Origin: Antrodiella citrinella
Lineage: Eukaryota > Basidiomycota > Agaricomycetes > Polyporales > Steccherinaceae
Direction of reading: 5' to 3'
Length of the DNA stretch: 20,206 nt
NCBI GenBank assembly: GCA_004802725.1
Contig: SGPM01000425.1
Location: 1 to 20,206 of the forward strand
The position numbers and the translations under genes were made by a program. Positions 1-10,809 of this stretch are shown here, in pieces (position 1 is the stretch's first letter; every line of letters begins with the position of its first letter). The notes beneath the pieces were generated by a model. That model had not been told where the DNA came from. It ran no database searches and saw only the letters and a list, made by a program, of their open reading frames with translations.

Positions 1-98
1 CTGGTGAACCTCGGAGGCCGGGCTCGGAGGGATCCGGGCGGTAAGTCTGCACGAATATAACAATGCAGGCACAAATAAGTGCTTGATATTTGTGGGCA

Positions 99-169
99 AG
101 GTTTAGTGGGGTCGTACCTCCCACATCGCCTTCAGTTTGGGTGAGGTTTAGTGGAGGTCGTACCTCCCA
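99..169. repeat. Tandemly placed 25/26-bp near-identical repeat with palindromic core
   Basis: Copies at 99-123 and 144-169 differ by a single missing A and are separated by 20 bp. The core of the second copy, GGAGGT-CGT-ACCTCC (152-166), is an inverted repeat with a 3-nt spacer. A weaker match, GTGGAGGTCGTATCT, lies at 972-986. This could be a dimeric protein-binding site or debris of a repetitive element; the window alone cannot decide. Confidence 0.6.
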
Positions 170-843
170 TCGCGGTTAGTGTAGCTACAATGTACCACCC
201 TATGCATGGCCGCGATCGGAGGATCTGACACCTCTTGGTTCGGCAAGGGAGGCGTCGCGGATGCCGATGATGCCGTGAAGCGTCTCTTTTGTTACGCGGC
301 CAGATCCAATGTCCATACTTTTGCGATCCGCTACCTCTTGCATCTAGTTGTTCAGTGTTCATGTCGACTCGTTCGAGTCCTTGGCAGTAGCAATAAGCAA
401 AGATCTCAGAACGGAGACGGATTTCAATCCTTGACGTATGAGGGAATCGTTGAATTGCGTACTTTCGATTGGGGTAACTTGGTGGGTATCGACGACCATG
501 GCGGTGAGTATACTTTTTGACGTCGGTTCCAGTGCTCACGCTAACTTGTTATCATTGTCAAAAGTAGACGATTATCTGACGACTGCACAATGTCTGCTCT
601 GGCATCCTCGACAATGTCGGGATCAACTCTGCGTGGATTGAAGCTATGTTACTTCTCGTCGTGACCCACAGTTCGTAGCCCCCGCCTCAGGTCCACGCAG
701 CGGTCACGATAACGTCTTCCAACCTTCCTAAGGCTGCGCACTCGAAGGCGCAGTCGCGATCTTGCCCGTGTCTTCTTATGATGGTCTCACCCGCATCATG
801 ATAAGGCAAGGTTCAGGTGTAAGCAATGGGTCATTGGTGGTGT

Positions 844-885
844 ATTGGGATAGAATATGGCTACGATAATCCATGCTATTCCAAT
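844..885. repeat. Imperfect inverted repeat (hairpin-capable)
   Basis: ATTGGGATAG at 844-853 pairs with CTATTCCAAT at 876-885 (nine of ten Watson-Crick, the tenth a G-T pair). An inner ATGG (857-860) pairs with CCAT (871-874). It lies about 370 bp upstream of the large gene. No function is assigned. Confidence 0.35.
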
Positions 886-1257
886 GTACCATCTCGCGTT
901 GAGTTCCAAGCTGTGGGGCAAGCTTGTAGCCCGTAGCTTGGACCGCATCTCGCTGCGATGTTTAAAGTAATGTGGAGGTCGTATCTGGACTGCTCGTTTT
1001 TCTGGGGAATATCAGAAAGCCCTTCCTCGTTCATACAACGAGGCTGCCCAGAAGTCATGAGCATTCTAGAACGGACTACACAATGCAAACCCTGGGGGAA
1101 TCAGATACGCACGGCGCTACACCTTCTCTTAAAGGGAGGAACCTCGAAGCAGGTCTGCCCAGGTCTTCACACCTCCAAATTTCTTTGTAAGTCTCTCCCC
1201 TGAAGTTCGACGATATCTTTCAGTCAAAGCTTGACTGGAAGATCTCTTCGTGCAGAC

Positions 1258-4200
1258 ATGAAGGAGCAAGACGAAGCGATCCCGCTAATGGCGGATAGCG
1301 CACAGCGCACAGTTGGAACAGATGGTATAATTTCTTGCACGCCTCGTAGAGTCCTCTCTCATTATCTTCTTCACTGCTCACGCAGAGGCTCTATTGCAAG
1401 GAGACGACGAGGTGAGTGTTATCGGTCTGAGCCGAAACTAGCCGCCGACAGCTACCTCTCTCTTTGTCCTAGGGGTCTTCTTCTCACCACTCCGCACAAG
1501 TTCCAGATCCTGGAATCACCTCACCGCACGTTTCCCCAGAATCGTCTCACACCATGAGAGACAAGCCTATTGAAAGCGGTTCGAATTCATCAGACAATAT
1601 CGACGACATCGACGATATGTATCTAGACTATCCGGAAGGAGACGGGCGTACACTGCGGACTGCCTCCAGCACCGTATCTTTCCGTTCTGCAGCTTCAATC
1701 CTTGATCAAGCTGAAGATGTCGAGATGGAAGACGCAGCCAATCACGCCACTCCCTTGACGTCGAATACAAGGGCCGCCGAGCAGACGACAGACCCTGTCG
1801 CTCAACACGTTGGGAGAATGCATTATAAAGACCCAGACCTGATTACTGAGATCCGAGGCATGTACCGGATATTGGATCTTGTCAGTGAGCAAGGGAGTGG
1901 TGGGCTTGGTACGCATCTTATTCATTGGGCCATTCAAGTTTGCTCATGCGGGTGTCTTCGCAGTGGACAAGATCGTGATCTCTCAAGACGCGTTGGGAAC
2001 ATTCATGAACGACTTACGACGCGGCACGTATACCTCGATGACGCGGGTCGATTTCGCCGGACTCGATGAAGTAACAGTCAAACCTCGAGGCATCTACGGC
2101 TCTCGCTTTGAAATCGTCAGGTTTATGCAAGACCTCGGAACCATCGACAACGAAGTGTACGTGATTTCTATTGTTCATAGGGCTAGTCACTTACCTTCCG
2201 ATAGAGCGACTCTGCTTCGTAACTGTCGAGACGACGCGTCGACGAATTCTGGTCGTACTCTTCGGTCTGGCTTGTACATGTTACGCGCGACATCGCAATC
2301 GCTTGTGTATGCTATCTTCTGGCCTGAGGAAAGTACTTGGAATGATGATGCCACGTCGGCAGCGCAGAAGAACAGAGTTACCTTTATGAGGTCTGTAGAC
2401 AGCTTACATCCAAACACTTCAAGAGACTGACTCAGTTCTTTAGGTATCTGACGAAGATATCTGATCAAATTCTAGCCCTTATTTCGGAGGCGCACGGTGC
2501 CGCATTGCAATGGAATGACGAAGATGCAGGAATCCAGATGGACACGGAGGAGGAGGATATAGGACGTTTATTCACATTCGAGGTGGAGAAGACGAATGAG
2601 CAAGAGGAACAAGCCGCGGTGCGGCCAGGCTTCACGGTGAGCGCCAAGAGTTATGCTTGATACTCTCGTGGCCCTTGCTCAACCTGACAGGTGGACTTTG
2701 CTCATCTTGCGCCTCATGCTGCGGACCAAGACGCAGACCATGTCGACCCCAACATTCTCATTCCACGGTTGGTACCGGGAGAAACCACGTGTGGTATACT
2801 GTATACCACAGTTGTGCGTCCTCGCAAGGATATCAAGCTTATGACAGAGAGATGTACCAGGATTCAGCTTGACACATACCTGTAAGCTGCTATAATGTCT
2901 CAGCGAGCTAGATTCTCATTGTCTCCTGATTAGGACACGGGGCTCCTTCCGCATTGACCCAGAAATATCGGATGCAGCACTCGACTTGTTTGTGGAAGCT
3001 GGACTCGGCCAGACGCAGATTGGTGAAGAAACTCTTCGCTTCCGCAACCTCCGCAAGGCTGCCTCGGATACTTACACCACGGAACTCCAACAAAGGCTTG
3101 ACGACCTAAAGCAGAAGATTGTAGATCACAACGCCCTGTTGGTTAGTGCATTGCAGGGCGTCATTGCTGATGCCGCTGCGAACAAGTTCAGGTCAGTAAA
3201 TGTATGATGGCGGCTTTGACTAACTGTCGCTGAGCTGTTATGATCCAGTATCATCGACCGAGAGCAACTCTTGGAGAAGGTGCCAACGAAAGAGGAGAGC
3301 CAGGCTGAGCGAGGTACGTGGATCCGTGAGTATACAATATATAATCTTATGCTCGGTAGGTCTTCTGCAAGATTTGTCTGCGCTACATCCAGATATCAAA
3401 GCCAAGTTGGAGGCGTTGTCGTCCCTCCAAAACGTGAAGATAAACTCGAACTCGTTCCAAACATTGAAGACGAGATTGCTTGCGGCGGAGAAGAGACTCG
3501 GACTTTCCGAGCCACAAACCAACTTAATCTCCGAGGAGACGCTCAGAAAAACGCAACCCGTTCCCCAACGGAATCAAGAACGAGAAGCTCATTCTTTGGT
3601 TTGAGGTCATTTGCTGATGCCGCTTTGTCTTCTATCATGCCCAAGGACATTTTCAGCAAACCGCAGTTGCAGCCCCTCCCGAAGGAAGCGGAATCCCGTC
3701 CAGAAACTTCTCAGACCGACGCCGAGTTTCTGCAGAGGTTACCCATAATCGCTGGCAACTTTCCGGTCCTTGTAAAGAATGTAGAAGAATGTGCTGCTAT
3801 AGCGCGTCTCTCCTTCGCGAATCTGGTGAAGAGAAAATGCCATGAACATGCCAAATGGATCCAGGATCAGCAGAAGAATGTGTGCGAACAGCAGATCAAG
3901 CACTATCTCGATTCGCAGCTTCGCTCCAAGCTGCAGTCCACCCGTCAAGATTATTTGGCAGCTGTTGCTGACAAATTCGTCAGGAACCCCAATCAGTACG
4001 TTTTTGTATATTTTACATGAGAACTTGAATTCATGTCAATCTTCAGTGTCGTCGTCGTCAAAGACTTCCAAGTGGAGAAACGCTTTCGGGACGGTATGAA
4101 TTTCTATTTGACAGTACACTATCTCAGTCCGCTCACCTGTGGTTGGTTCTCGGATAGTCATGTATCATATAGCTGGACATCATGAGGTTCAGTCAGGGGC

Positions 4201-7200
4201 AGCATTGGAGTATGCTGTTCACGAGTTACAGTTGACTCAGAGTGATCGCCATCAGCTTCAGCTCGACCAGGCCTTCGTCCCAACGCCGCAGATTGCGCGC
4301 CACACATCCGTCCGATTCAAGCTATCCATGAACCACCATCTGAAGTGAGTTCATGCTCGTACTGGTAAGATAATACTCTAATCCCTCATATTGCAATCCA
4401 GGCATATCCAGCTACTGCGAGACGGGCGATGTCTCGCTGTGACAGAGACCGACTCCGGTCATGTGAAGGTGTTCGTAGATCGGTGCCAAGAGATAGACCG
4501 AGCTATCGAATTCGACCGTTCGCGGAAGCAACTACATCGCGAGAAGATTGGTCAAGACTTTCTACTAGCGTTCGACGAGAGCAAGCGCATGCTGGCTGTA
4601 TGTGGGACCGAGAAGGTAGGAGGTGGCTCCATCTGTTTCGTGCGAGGCTAATACATTGGGAGGGTAGAAGTCATTGAACGTATTCATTTTTGACGAGAAG
4701 TATACATCAGCACAAGCGTTGGGAAGCCCGGTGGATTTTAGAAGTTGGTACGACGACCATACTCGATTGGCTCACATGGCCATTCTTTGTGGACAGAGTG
4801 AAGAGTTGGTCCTGGTCGACGAACACGCTATTGCGAGGATGTATTCTTTGACTACGCAACAATTTCGGTTAGTTCGCTGGTTGCTTGTGTTGTGTTATGT
4901 TCCCCTTTGCTTAAGCTTTCTCCTAGTCCTGCGTCATTGCAACTTCTCTGTCAGCCGATTGCCATCCATTCGTCTCCCGACGGGTCGTGTCTTGTAACCA
5001 CCGAATGTGATAGTGGCGGCCAGTACCTTCGCGTTTACCATTGGACGAGTTTTGGAAGTACAGATGGCATTTGTCTCGACTTGGGCGAAATGCCGGCGCA
5101 TTCCTCTATCTTAACGTCAATGGACAATCCCTCCCAAATGCATTACGTCGGCATGGATGTCGATGCGCAGCGTTGTAATTCCCTCGCTTTGGATGTCACG
5201 CGGCGCGTCACCGAATTTATGTTCAAGGAGAAGGGAGGTCGCGCAGAAAGGACCGTTGACAATCGTGCTACGGCGCACAATTGCCTCATCGAGTGCTTTG
5301 CCGATGTCTGGACTCGCTTCCCGGTGGTACCAGCTGTTCAGCGAGAAACCCTCAAGGCTACAAACGAACGTAAAGCTCCCTCCATTATCTTCGTATCTGA
5401 CATAGACCCTTCACGGTTCCAATCGCATTTCCGCGAAATTATCGCCCAATTTGAACGCAACACGCAAAAGCCCACTGGAGGGAAACTCAAACGTATCATC
5501 ATTGATGCCATTCCGTACAGCGAACTCGTCGCGAGGGACACCATGGATATATCATCTTTCAAGGCAGGCGAGTGGTTGGTCGACATTCTCTGTCTCATCC
5601 CAATCCACGTTGCTGTCACTCGCGACAACCGTTTCATTCCTCTGAAGGACGGCGTCTGGTCTGCTGAGCTTGAGCGAACACTATTGGGTGCCACCGTAGG
5701 GCAGATCGTGGACAATCTCACGTTTGGGTGGTATGAGTCAATATTCGGCTCCTACATGGCGACTAAGGTGAGGTCTCTTCGCAGACGCTGCTACCCTCAT
5801 CACTGACCTTTAGGTCCTCCATGTAGCCCGTACGAGTTGTATCATCGATGGGTGAGTTCCACGTCCCTCTAGGAGATGCTCGGTACAGCGCCAACGATGT
5901 TGACAGGCGAGCAATCCGTTGGCAAGAGCTTTGCTTTGAACCACCTAGTCGATACTTCGTTTGCTGGATCTGCCATGCGCACCACTGAAGGAGTGTGGAT
6001 GTCTGTCACTCCTACTGAAGATGCGTTGATCGTGGCACTCGATTTCGAAGGCGAGTCAGAACATAACTTTGCATTGACACTTGATGAGAACTAGTTAAAT
6101 TGCGTACAGGTGTTCACAGCATTGAGAGGTCCGCTCAAGAGGACACACTGCTGGTCCTCTTCAACACTGCTCTGTCGAATTTGGTAAGGCCACTTCCTCA
6201 GTAAAACTGATCGTATCCTAATATGTCTTCAGGTTTTGTTCAGGAACAACTTCGCATTGTCGCGTGATATTGCTGGTCTTTTTCAGTCGTTCCAATCGTC
6301 TTCAACCATTCTCGATCCAGCTTCAAACCCCACGCTTTTCAGATCTATGCTTGTGATCATCATAAAGGTTTGCATTCAACGCCTCAATAACTGAAGTTTG
6401 CTAACGCCATCTTAGGATGTCGTCGAATCCGACAAGAACGAGATCAGAAAAGAGTGAGCTTACATGCAGTAATCGTGTATCCAAATTGCACAACATCGCT
6501 TACTCTCAATACAGGTTTCAGCTCAAATTCCGGAAGATCGTGGAGTTAGAGCAAGGATCGAATTTCATCAGTCGTCTCCACGGGGGCAAGCTCACTATAA
6601 TTCCATGGCCAGTGATTCAGTCGTCGCAATTCTACACGCTGTTCCCATCTGTCAAGAAAATTCTGGATGCTCAGGATATCACTCATCCGAAGGCTGGCGT
6701 GTTCTTGCAGACCATGAAAACGCTCATGGCGAAGTTGAAAGTGTGTTATCGCATCTGGCTTCTGATTATCTGACATCGACTCACCCTATCTGCTCAGGCG
6801 AACGATTGGGGCGCTTTGGACCGTACGTTCGCGCAGCTCTTCCTTTAAAGAGCTGCAATTTAACACTTACCTATCACAGAGAACCTGGCTGCGCATAGAG
6901 CTCAGCAGCTATCTGCTCTGCTTCCGAGCGCACTGGCAACAGGTGCAGCCGAATTGGAGCCTGAGATCGAGCCACTCAAGGTACCTTTCGCATTCGTTAA
7001 TGAGCCTTGGCGTGCATTCTCACCACTGTGGGCTTGTAGGACTTCGACAGCGGTACACCTATACAGCTTCCAGACACCCGATCGCTCTTCTATCTCTTTG
7101 AAGGAGATGACTTAGAGAAGATATCGTCGCATCACCGAGAGCTGCATCTCCAAGCGTTGCTTGAAACTGCCATTGACGCCGATCAATTTGACACCAATCA

Positions 7201-10200
7201 AGGAGCCTGGGTCAAATCTCTTCAAGATCGTCTGGAGCGACTTGCCGTGCTAAGAATCAATATTGTCAGGGAATGGCTGGATGTCAACACGGCCCGCTTC
7301 AACCCAGACCTATCTCAGCTGCAGGAAGTTCGGCGAGCCTTCGACAGTCTGACCGTCACATTGAGAGCGAACATTAAGATTTGCGGGTTGCAGTGTTCTA
7401 GATGTCAACTGGCCTGCATATCTGCGTACCATCACGACGGACCTCATGATTGCCATACATCGCACGAATGCCCTCATCTATGTGATTACAATGAAACCCA
7501 CCCGGATGGTGTCGCCTGTGGTTTACCGTACGTCAGTCTCTCCTCACTGTAAATCATCTCTCATCCTATTCTGTCTAGTGCTGGTCATTCTCAGTCTCAT
7601 ATGTATGTCAACCACAGGCATCGCTTTCACTAGAATACTAACGAGCGTCCTCCTAGATGCGAAATCTCAGCTCACTTGTGTGGGAAACTTTGCGATCATC
7701 ATGGGAAACCCGGATGTCTCTTGCAATGTTCGAAAGTATGTCTCAAAGATAAATCAAGATCGCGCTTCACATTCACATCGATTCTCTTCGTTAGTCGGCC
7801 AATCATGAAGATGCGGAACATGCGTGTCCGGCAATTTCTCATCAATGTGGCGAGGTAATGTTTCTTTTCGCCCGTCGTACCTGTCATATGGTTTCCGACG
7901 CTCTCCAACATTGCTCCAACAGCCTTGTAGTCTTCAGGGCATTAGACTTCGGGATGGTACCTTCTATAATTGCCAGGGATTGTGTCAGGTCCCTCTGTGA
8001 GTTTCAGTCGGCTGTTTTCGCATTGTTGCAGGATCCGCATCGAGCTCACCACCATTCTGCAGCGATCAACGTCACGTGGACCATGTCTGTGAAAAGCAGT
8101 CGTGTCCACTTCAATGCAGACTGTGTAAGAGGCTTTGTGCTAGTCCGAACCATTTGCATGCTTTCGCCCCGGATAATACAGCGCACCTTTGCGGGTTTGT
8201 CTTACATCAATTTAACTGTATTAGTCTGTGTCTCATTGCATATATAGGCAGGATCATGCTTGTGGTGCTCAATGCGAGATGGATGGAATCTGTCTGATCG
8301 AGACTGCACCTCAGTCGATCGAAGCCACGTTCACCGGAGCGCACGAGACGTTCCAATACACTAAGGTATGTATGGTCATGGATTCTGTGTTAAATATATC
8401 AAATCCAAATCGTATCTCACATTAATTGAACAGTACTCGCAAGGTTCTTCATCTCACTGGCTATATAGACAAACGTAGTTCAACTTACATGCCATCCTGC
8501 AGCTAACAAGCGACTACCATGTGTCATTCGCGTTCCTCCAGGAGAGTTGTCGCACACCGGAAAGCATGTCCACAGCACAGAGAAGAAGATTTTCCATTTC
8601 TGTGAAACTCGGTGGGTGGTAATACACGGAGTTGAGCTGACGTTTTCTGATCGGGCGTACAGCTGTGAACAATGTGGATACTTCTGCACTTTACCTCTAG
8701 GTAAGACGCGTTCTTTTGGCTTGGTGGTCTGACCTCGCGCTGAATGAAGATCTCTAGGCCATCCTCAGCAAGAGCATGAGACGAGCCACGGGTCCATGTC
8801 TAGGACAAGATGGGCTGTAGAAGGTCCAGAGGGTACGATTGTCGAAGTGAATGGTCGCAAGTTTGCGTCGCGAGACGATGGCGCTCCTATGTTGGTAGGC
8901 CCAGTCTCGCTTTGACCTCAGGAAGCAGTGACTAAATACATTGTAGTGTTCCATGTATTGTCGGGAGATGGGACGTCATGTTCATATTGCTGATTGTCGT
9001 TCGCCCAACGTAGCAGGGTGTTCTGGTCCAGACTTGGAACATATCAGCACAAGAGTTCATCCGAACCCTGAGATCCCAAAGGACTACGTTAGTCACGCAT
9101 TGCACTGGAGGAGAACAGGTGAGACGCTCACAAGCCATCTGCATGTCAAATTATTTGAATTTCGTTGAAATCACAGGATTCAAAGGTATACTACCTTTCT
9201 ATAAACATGATTAATGTTGCTAAATCGACCTAGATCCATATTCTCATGATGATCAGAACACGTTCGCGAAATGGTACGACACTCCCCGCTGTCTTATCAA
9301 ACTGAAGAGCTCATCCTTTCGTATAGTGACTTTATGTGCTCTGGTACTAAAGTTAGCCTCGGTGACAGCGGTGCTCTCGCTAACAATTCTTGTCTAGGTC
9401 AAGAACATCTGGCAGATGCTACGGGTGTACCACACCCGTCCTACTGCACTCACGACATATTGCACCAACCCTTAGACTCGCTGCAACCACCCCCGGGTAA
9501 TATTGGATATGTTTCGCGAGACGGCCACCACTACAGTTGTCGTAATCCTGCTCAGATGCAACAGGCATTCCATGTGTGAGTCCCCTCTCAGCTCGACACA
9601 TACTAATTGACGCTAATCGTTCGCTACTTCGTCTATTTCAACCGCGACTTTACATGTTCAGCATGTTTGTGATTGACCGGTAAGACATATTGCTATCTGT
9701 GCTGCTACGCAGAATGTTCACGTGCGCTGGTCAGATCTGGCTCAATGAACCTGACGGATCGTCGGCCTCTTGCCAGTACTCCAATCACGCAGCAGCTAGT
9801 CGTACGCCACAACAACCGGCTTGGTGCTGTGTACTCTTCTTTACATGCTTTCTGGGTAGCCAGAGGCGCTACAGAGAACCCTCAGGGCGGTGCGACTGTC
9901 AATCGTCGGGATGCTTACAGCGTACTCCTCTTCAGAGAGTCGAACACTACTTGCGTCAACAATGATTTCTCCAGCACACCGCAGCAATTACTTTCTCAAG
10001 TTCTGCCCCACTACGCGGGAGGAGGAACCAATTACACATCTGCCTTGCAAGTAGCTCAATCGGTGATGGAGGCAAATTGGAGTACTGAACGGTCAGAGCA
10101 ATGCACCAAGTCGTCTGAAGCCATTCGTCTGAATGATATGATGCAGATCACCAGTCATTATTTTCCTCTCCGATGGCGAGTGCAGTCTACCGGACGAGAC

Positions 10201-10567
10201 AATGCGAGATTTGTGTCGTCGAGCAGTCGCTTTGGGGTATGCAATATGCGACCCTCCTCTTTATTCATCTTACCTGACCCCTCTGCCGATAGTCGACCCT
10301 TGTCTTTCCATGCTGTATCGTTTGGTCCCCGCAACGACGTCCTGCGTCGAATGGTCTCGATTGCTAACGAAGTAGAAGCCAGAACTCCTTCAGATCCTAT
10401 GCACCCGTTGGTTGCTTCGTCGTACACCGAAGCATTGGACACAGTGCGTGTATATCGATATGGTCATCTCGCCTCACTCACAGCGTTCCCAGATTCGTCT
10501 CGCTGAAACCTTCCTTGGTCTCGCCGACTCCTTGAGGAAGCCGCGTGGTGCTCTCATGCATGCTTGA
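1258..10567 (+). CDS. Very large GTPase-like protein with Cys/His-rich region and C-terminal vWA domain (about 2,284 aa, about 45 exons)
   Basis: Spliced by eye; the exons total 6,855 nt, an exact multiple of three. Exons: 1258-1324, 1386-1411, 1473-1908, 1964-2156, 2205-2390, 2444-2636, 2691-2881, 2934-3191, 3249-3313, 3360-3598, 3646-3995, 4047-4093, 4158-4344, 4402-4615, 4668-4867, 4927-5767, 5814-5838, 5889-6050, 6110-6183, 6233-6367, 6416-6453, 6515-6740, 6798-6822, 6880-6980, 7040-7527, 7579-7602, 7657-7735, 7795-7854, 7923-7996, 8063-8194, 8248-8365, 8434-8443, 8503-8611, 8663-8700, 8758-8894, 8947-9118, 9177-9185, 9234-9273, 9327-9343, 9398-9575, 9662-9679, 9735-10091, 10147-10236, 10293-10443, 10493-10567. 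Domains: residues 1-1239 have no recognised fold (acidic N-terminus, some coiled-coil-like helices); G domain about 1240-1450; Cys/His-rich about 1608-1995; vWA about 2055-2250. No signal peptide or membrane segment is evident, so it is probably cytosolic. The start at 1258 is preferred over the in-frame ATG at 1554 because two clean introns (1325-1385, 1412-1472) keep the upstream sequence in frame. It resembles an uncharacterised Agaricomycete family; the function is unknown. Weak points are the introns at 3599-3645 (donor GTTTGA) and 7997-8062. Confidence 0.88.
5889..6740 (+). other. G domain (P-loop GTPase, VLIG/GBP-like) of the large protein
   Basis: The P-loop GEQSVGKS (about residues 1246-1253) follows a short hydrophobic strand. 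A DxxG switch-II motif, DFEG (about 1291-1294), is split by the 6051-6109 intron. A hydrophobic strand ending IIKD (about 1361-1364) sits where guanylate-binding-type GTPases carry their T/RD base-recognition motif; a classical NKxD is not seen. This order and the missing NKxD suit the large interferon-induced GTPase class (GBP/VLIG) better than Ras-type proteins. Nucleotide specificity is inferred, not shown. The exon before it is only 25 nt (5814-5838); several donor choices exist there, and 5838/5839 was chosen because it keeps the strand and P-loop in frame. Confidence 0.8.
6051..6109 (+). other. Non-canonical GC-AG intron in the GTPase gene
   Basis: The exon ends GAAG and the intron opens GCGAGT and closes TACAG (59 nt). 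Removing it joins DFE to G-V-H-S-I-E in frame; reading through hits a TAG within 50 bases. No GT donor nearby preserves the switch-II DFEG motif. Confidence 0.8.
8434..8443 (+). other. 10-nt microexon
   Basis: The exon TACTCGCAAG lies between introns 8366-8433 and 8444-8502. The downstream donor GTTCTT is weak. Skipping the exon shifts the frame, and including it gives FQYTKYSQANKRLPC. The match to the remembered family pattern is the main support. Confidence 0.65.
9177..9185 (+). other. 9-nt microexon
   Basis: The exon GATTCAAAG lies between introns 9119-9176 (GTGAGA...CACAG) and 9186-9233 (GTATAC...CCTAG). It supplies the residues G-F-K-D joining TRRTG-like sequence to DPYSHDD. Its neighbours do not join in frame with the same residues without it. 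Confidence 0.75.
9662..10443 (+). other. von Willebrand factor A domain with complete MIDAS
   Basis: The strand MFVIDRSGSM gives the DxSxS metal site (D2060, S2062, S2064), assembled across the 9680-9734 intron. The MIDAS threonine is in GGGTNYTSAL (about T2159), and the second aspartate is in IIFLSDGE (about D2189), which appears only after removing the 10092-10146 intron. All five metal-coordinating positions are therefore present. Intracellular vWA domains usually mediate metal-dependent protein assembly. Confidence 0.9.
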
Positions 10568-10809
10568 TTACTTCTCAGACTCGGAGCACAGCTATCTAGT
10601 GCCGCAGATATATTCCCATGATCTTTCACGAATGCACTCAAAGAAACCGTAGCTCCATTTGACTGTCTTGAACGTTGTACAATGTATCTAGTGACGAATC
10701 TTGAACTTGTTCTTGTACCCATCCATTGGAATGCCGGAGACTCAAGTCTCAAGAACACGCGTAAAATGATACGAGTACAATTCTACGCAACAGTGACCTA
10801 ATCGAACAT

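Larger units (their letters stand above)
1..1257. other. Non-coding left flank, no supported gene
   Basis: No open frame here has a recognisable domain, and no tRNA-like structure was found. The region contains two near-identical copies of a 25-26 bp motif (99-123 and 144-169), a 15-bp partial match to it at 972-986, and an imperfect inverted repeat at 844-885. The distal part is presumably the promoter and 5' leader of the large gene starting at 1258. A splice-donor-like GTAAGT at about 41 could end an exon of a gene lying outside the window, but the 40 bases before it are too short to judge. Confidence 0.6.
7382..9343 (+). other. Cys/His-rich zinc-binding-like region, NFX1-finger-like spacing
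   Basis: Dense, repeating CxxxC, CxxC and HxxxC arrangements run across exons 25-39 (about residues 1608-1995), for example CGLQCSRCQLAC, HECPHLCDY, HLCGKLCDHHG, CPLQCRLCKRLC, HLCGQDHACGAQC, ETRCEQCGYFC and CDFMC. The alternation of C-P-x-x-C with H-x-C-G resembles NFX1-type zinc fingers. I infer structural zinc binding. It could serve in RNA binding, protein-protein contacts or E3-type activity; no canonical RING is visible. Confidence 0.7.

Noticed and set aside
1..40. Possible 3' end of an exon (open in two frames, followed by GTAAGT) from a gene to the left
   Set aside because: Only 40 bases are available; the frame and product cannot be judged.
132..539. A 135-codon minus-strand open frame and an overlapping 104-codon plus-strand frame (206-520); the latter has a good donor near 504 and could splice to a short exon ending about 641
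   Set aside because: Neither translation shows domain-like composition or a family motif, and each overlaps the other; the spliced plus version still gives an unrecognisable peptide of about 124 residues.
5839..5888. Alternative splicing of the exon before the P-loop using the stronger donor GTGAGT at 5852
   Set aside because: That donor is phase 2 and no acceptor within a normal intron length returns to the P-loop frame, whereas the GTATCA donor at 5839 with the acceptor at 5888 keeps the strand and P-loop in frame.
10092..10292. Unspliced reading of the vWA region as one continuous open frame
   Set aside because: The unspliced frame has no stop but destroys the second MIDAS aspartate motif; removing 10092-10146 and 10237-10292 restores IIFLSDGE and the following helix.
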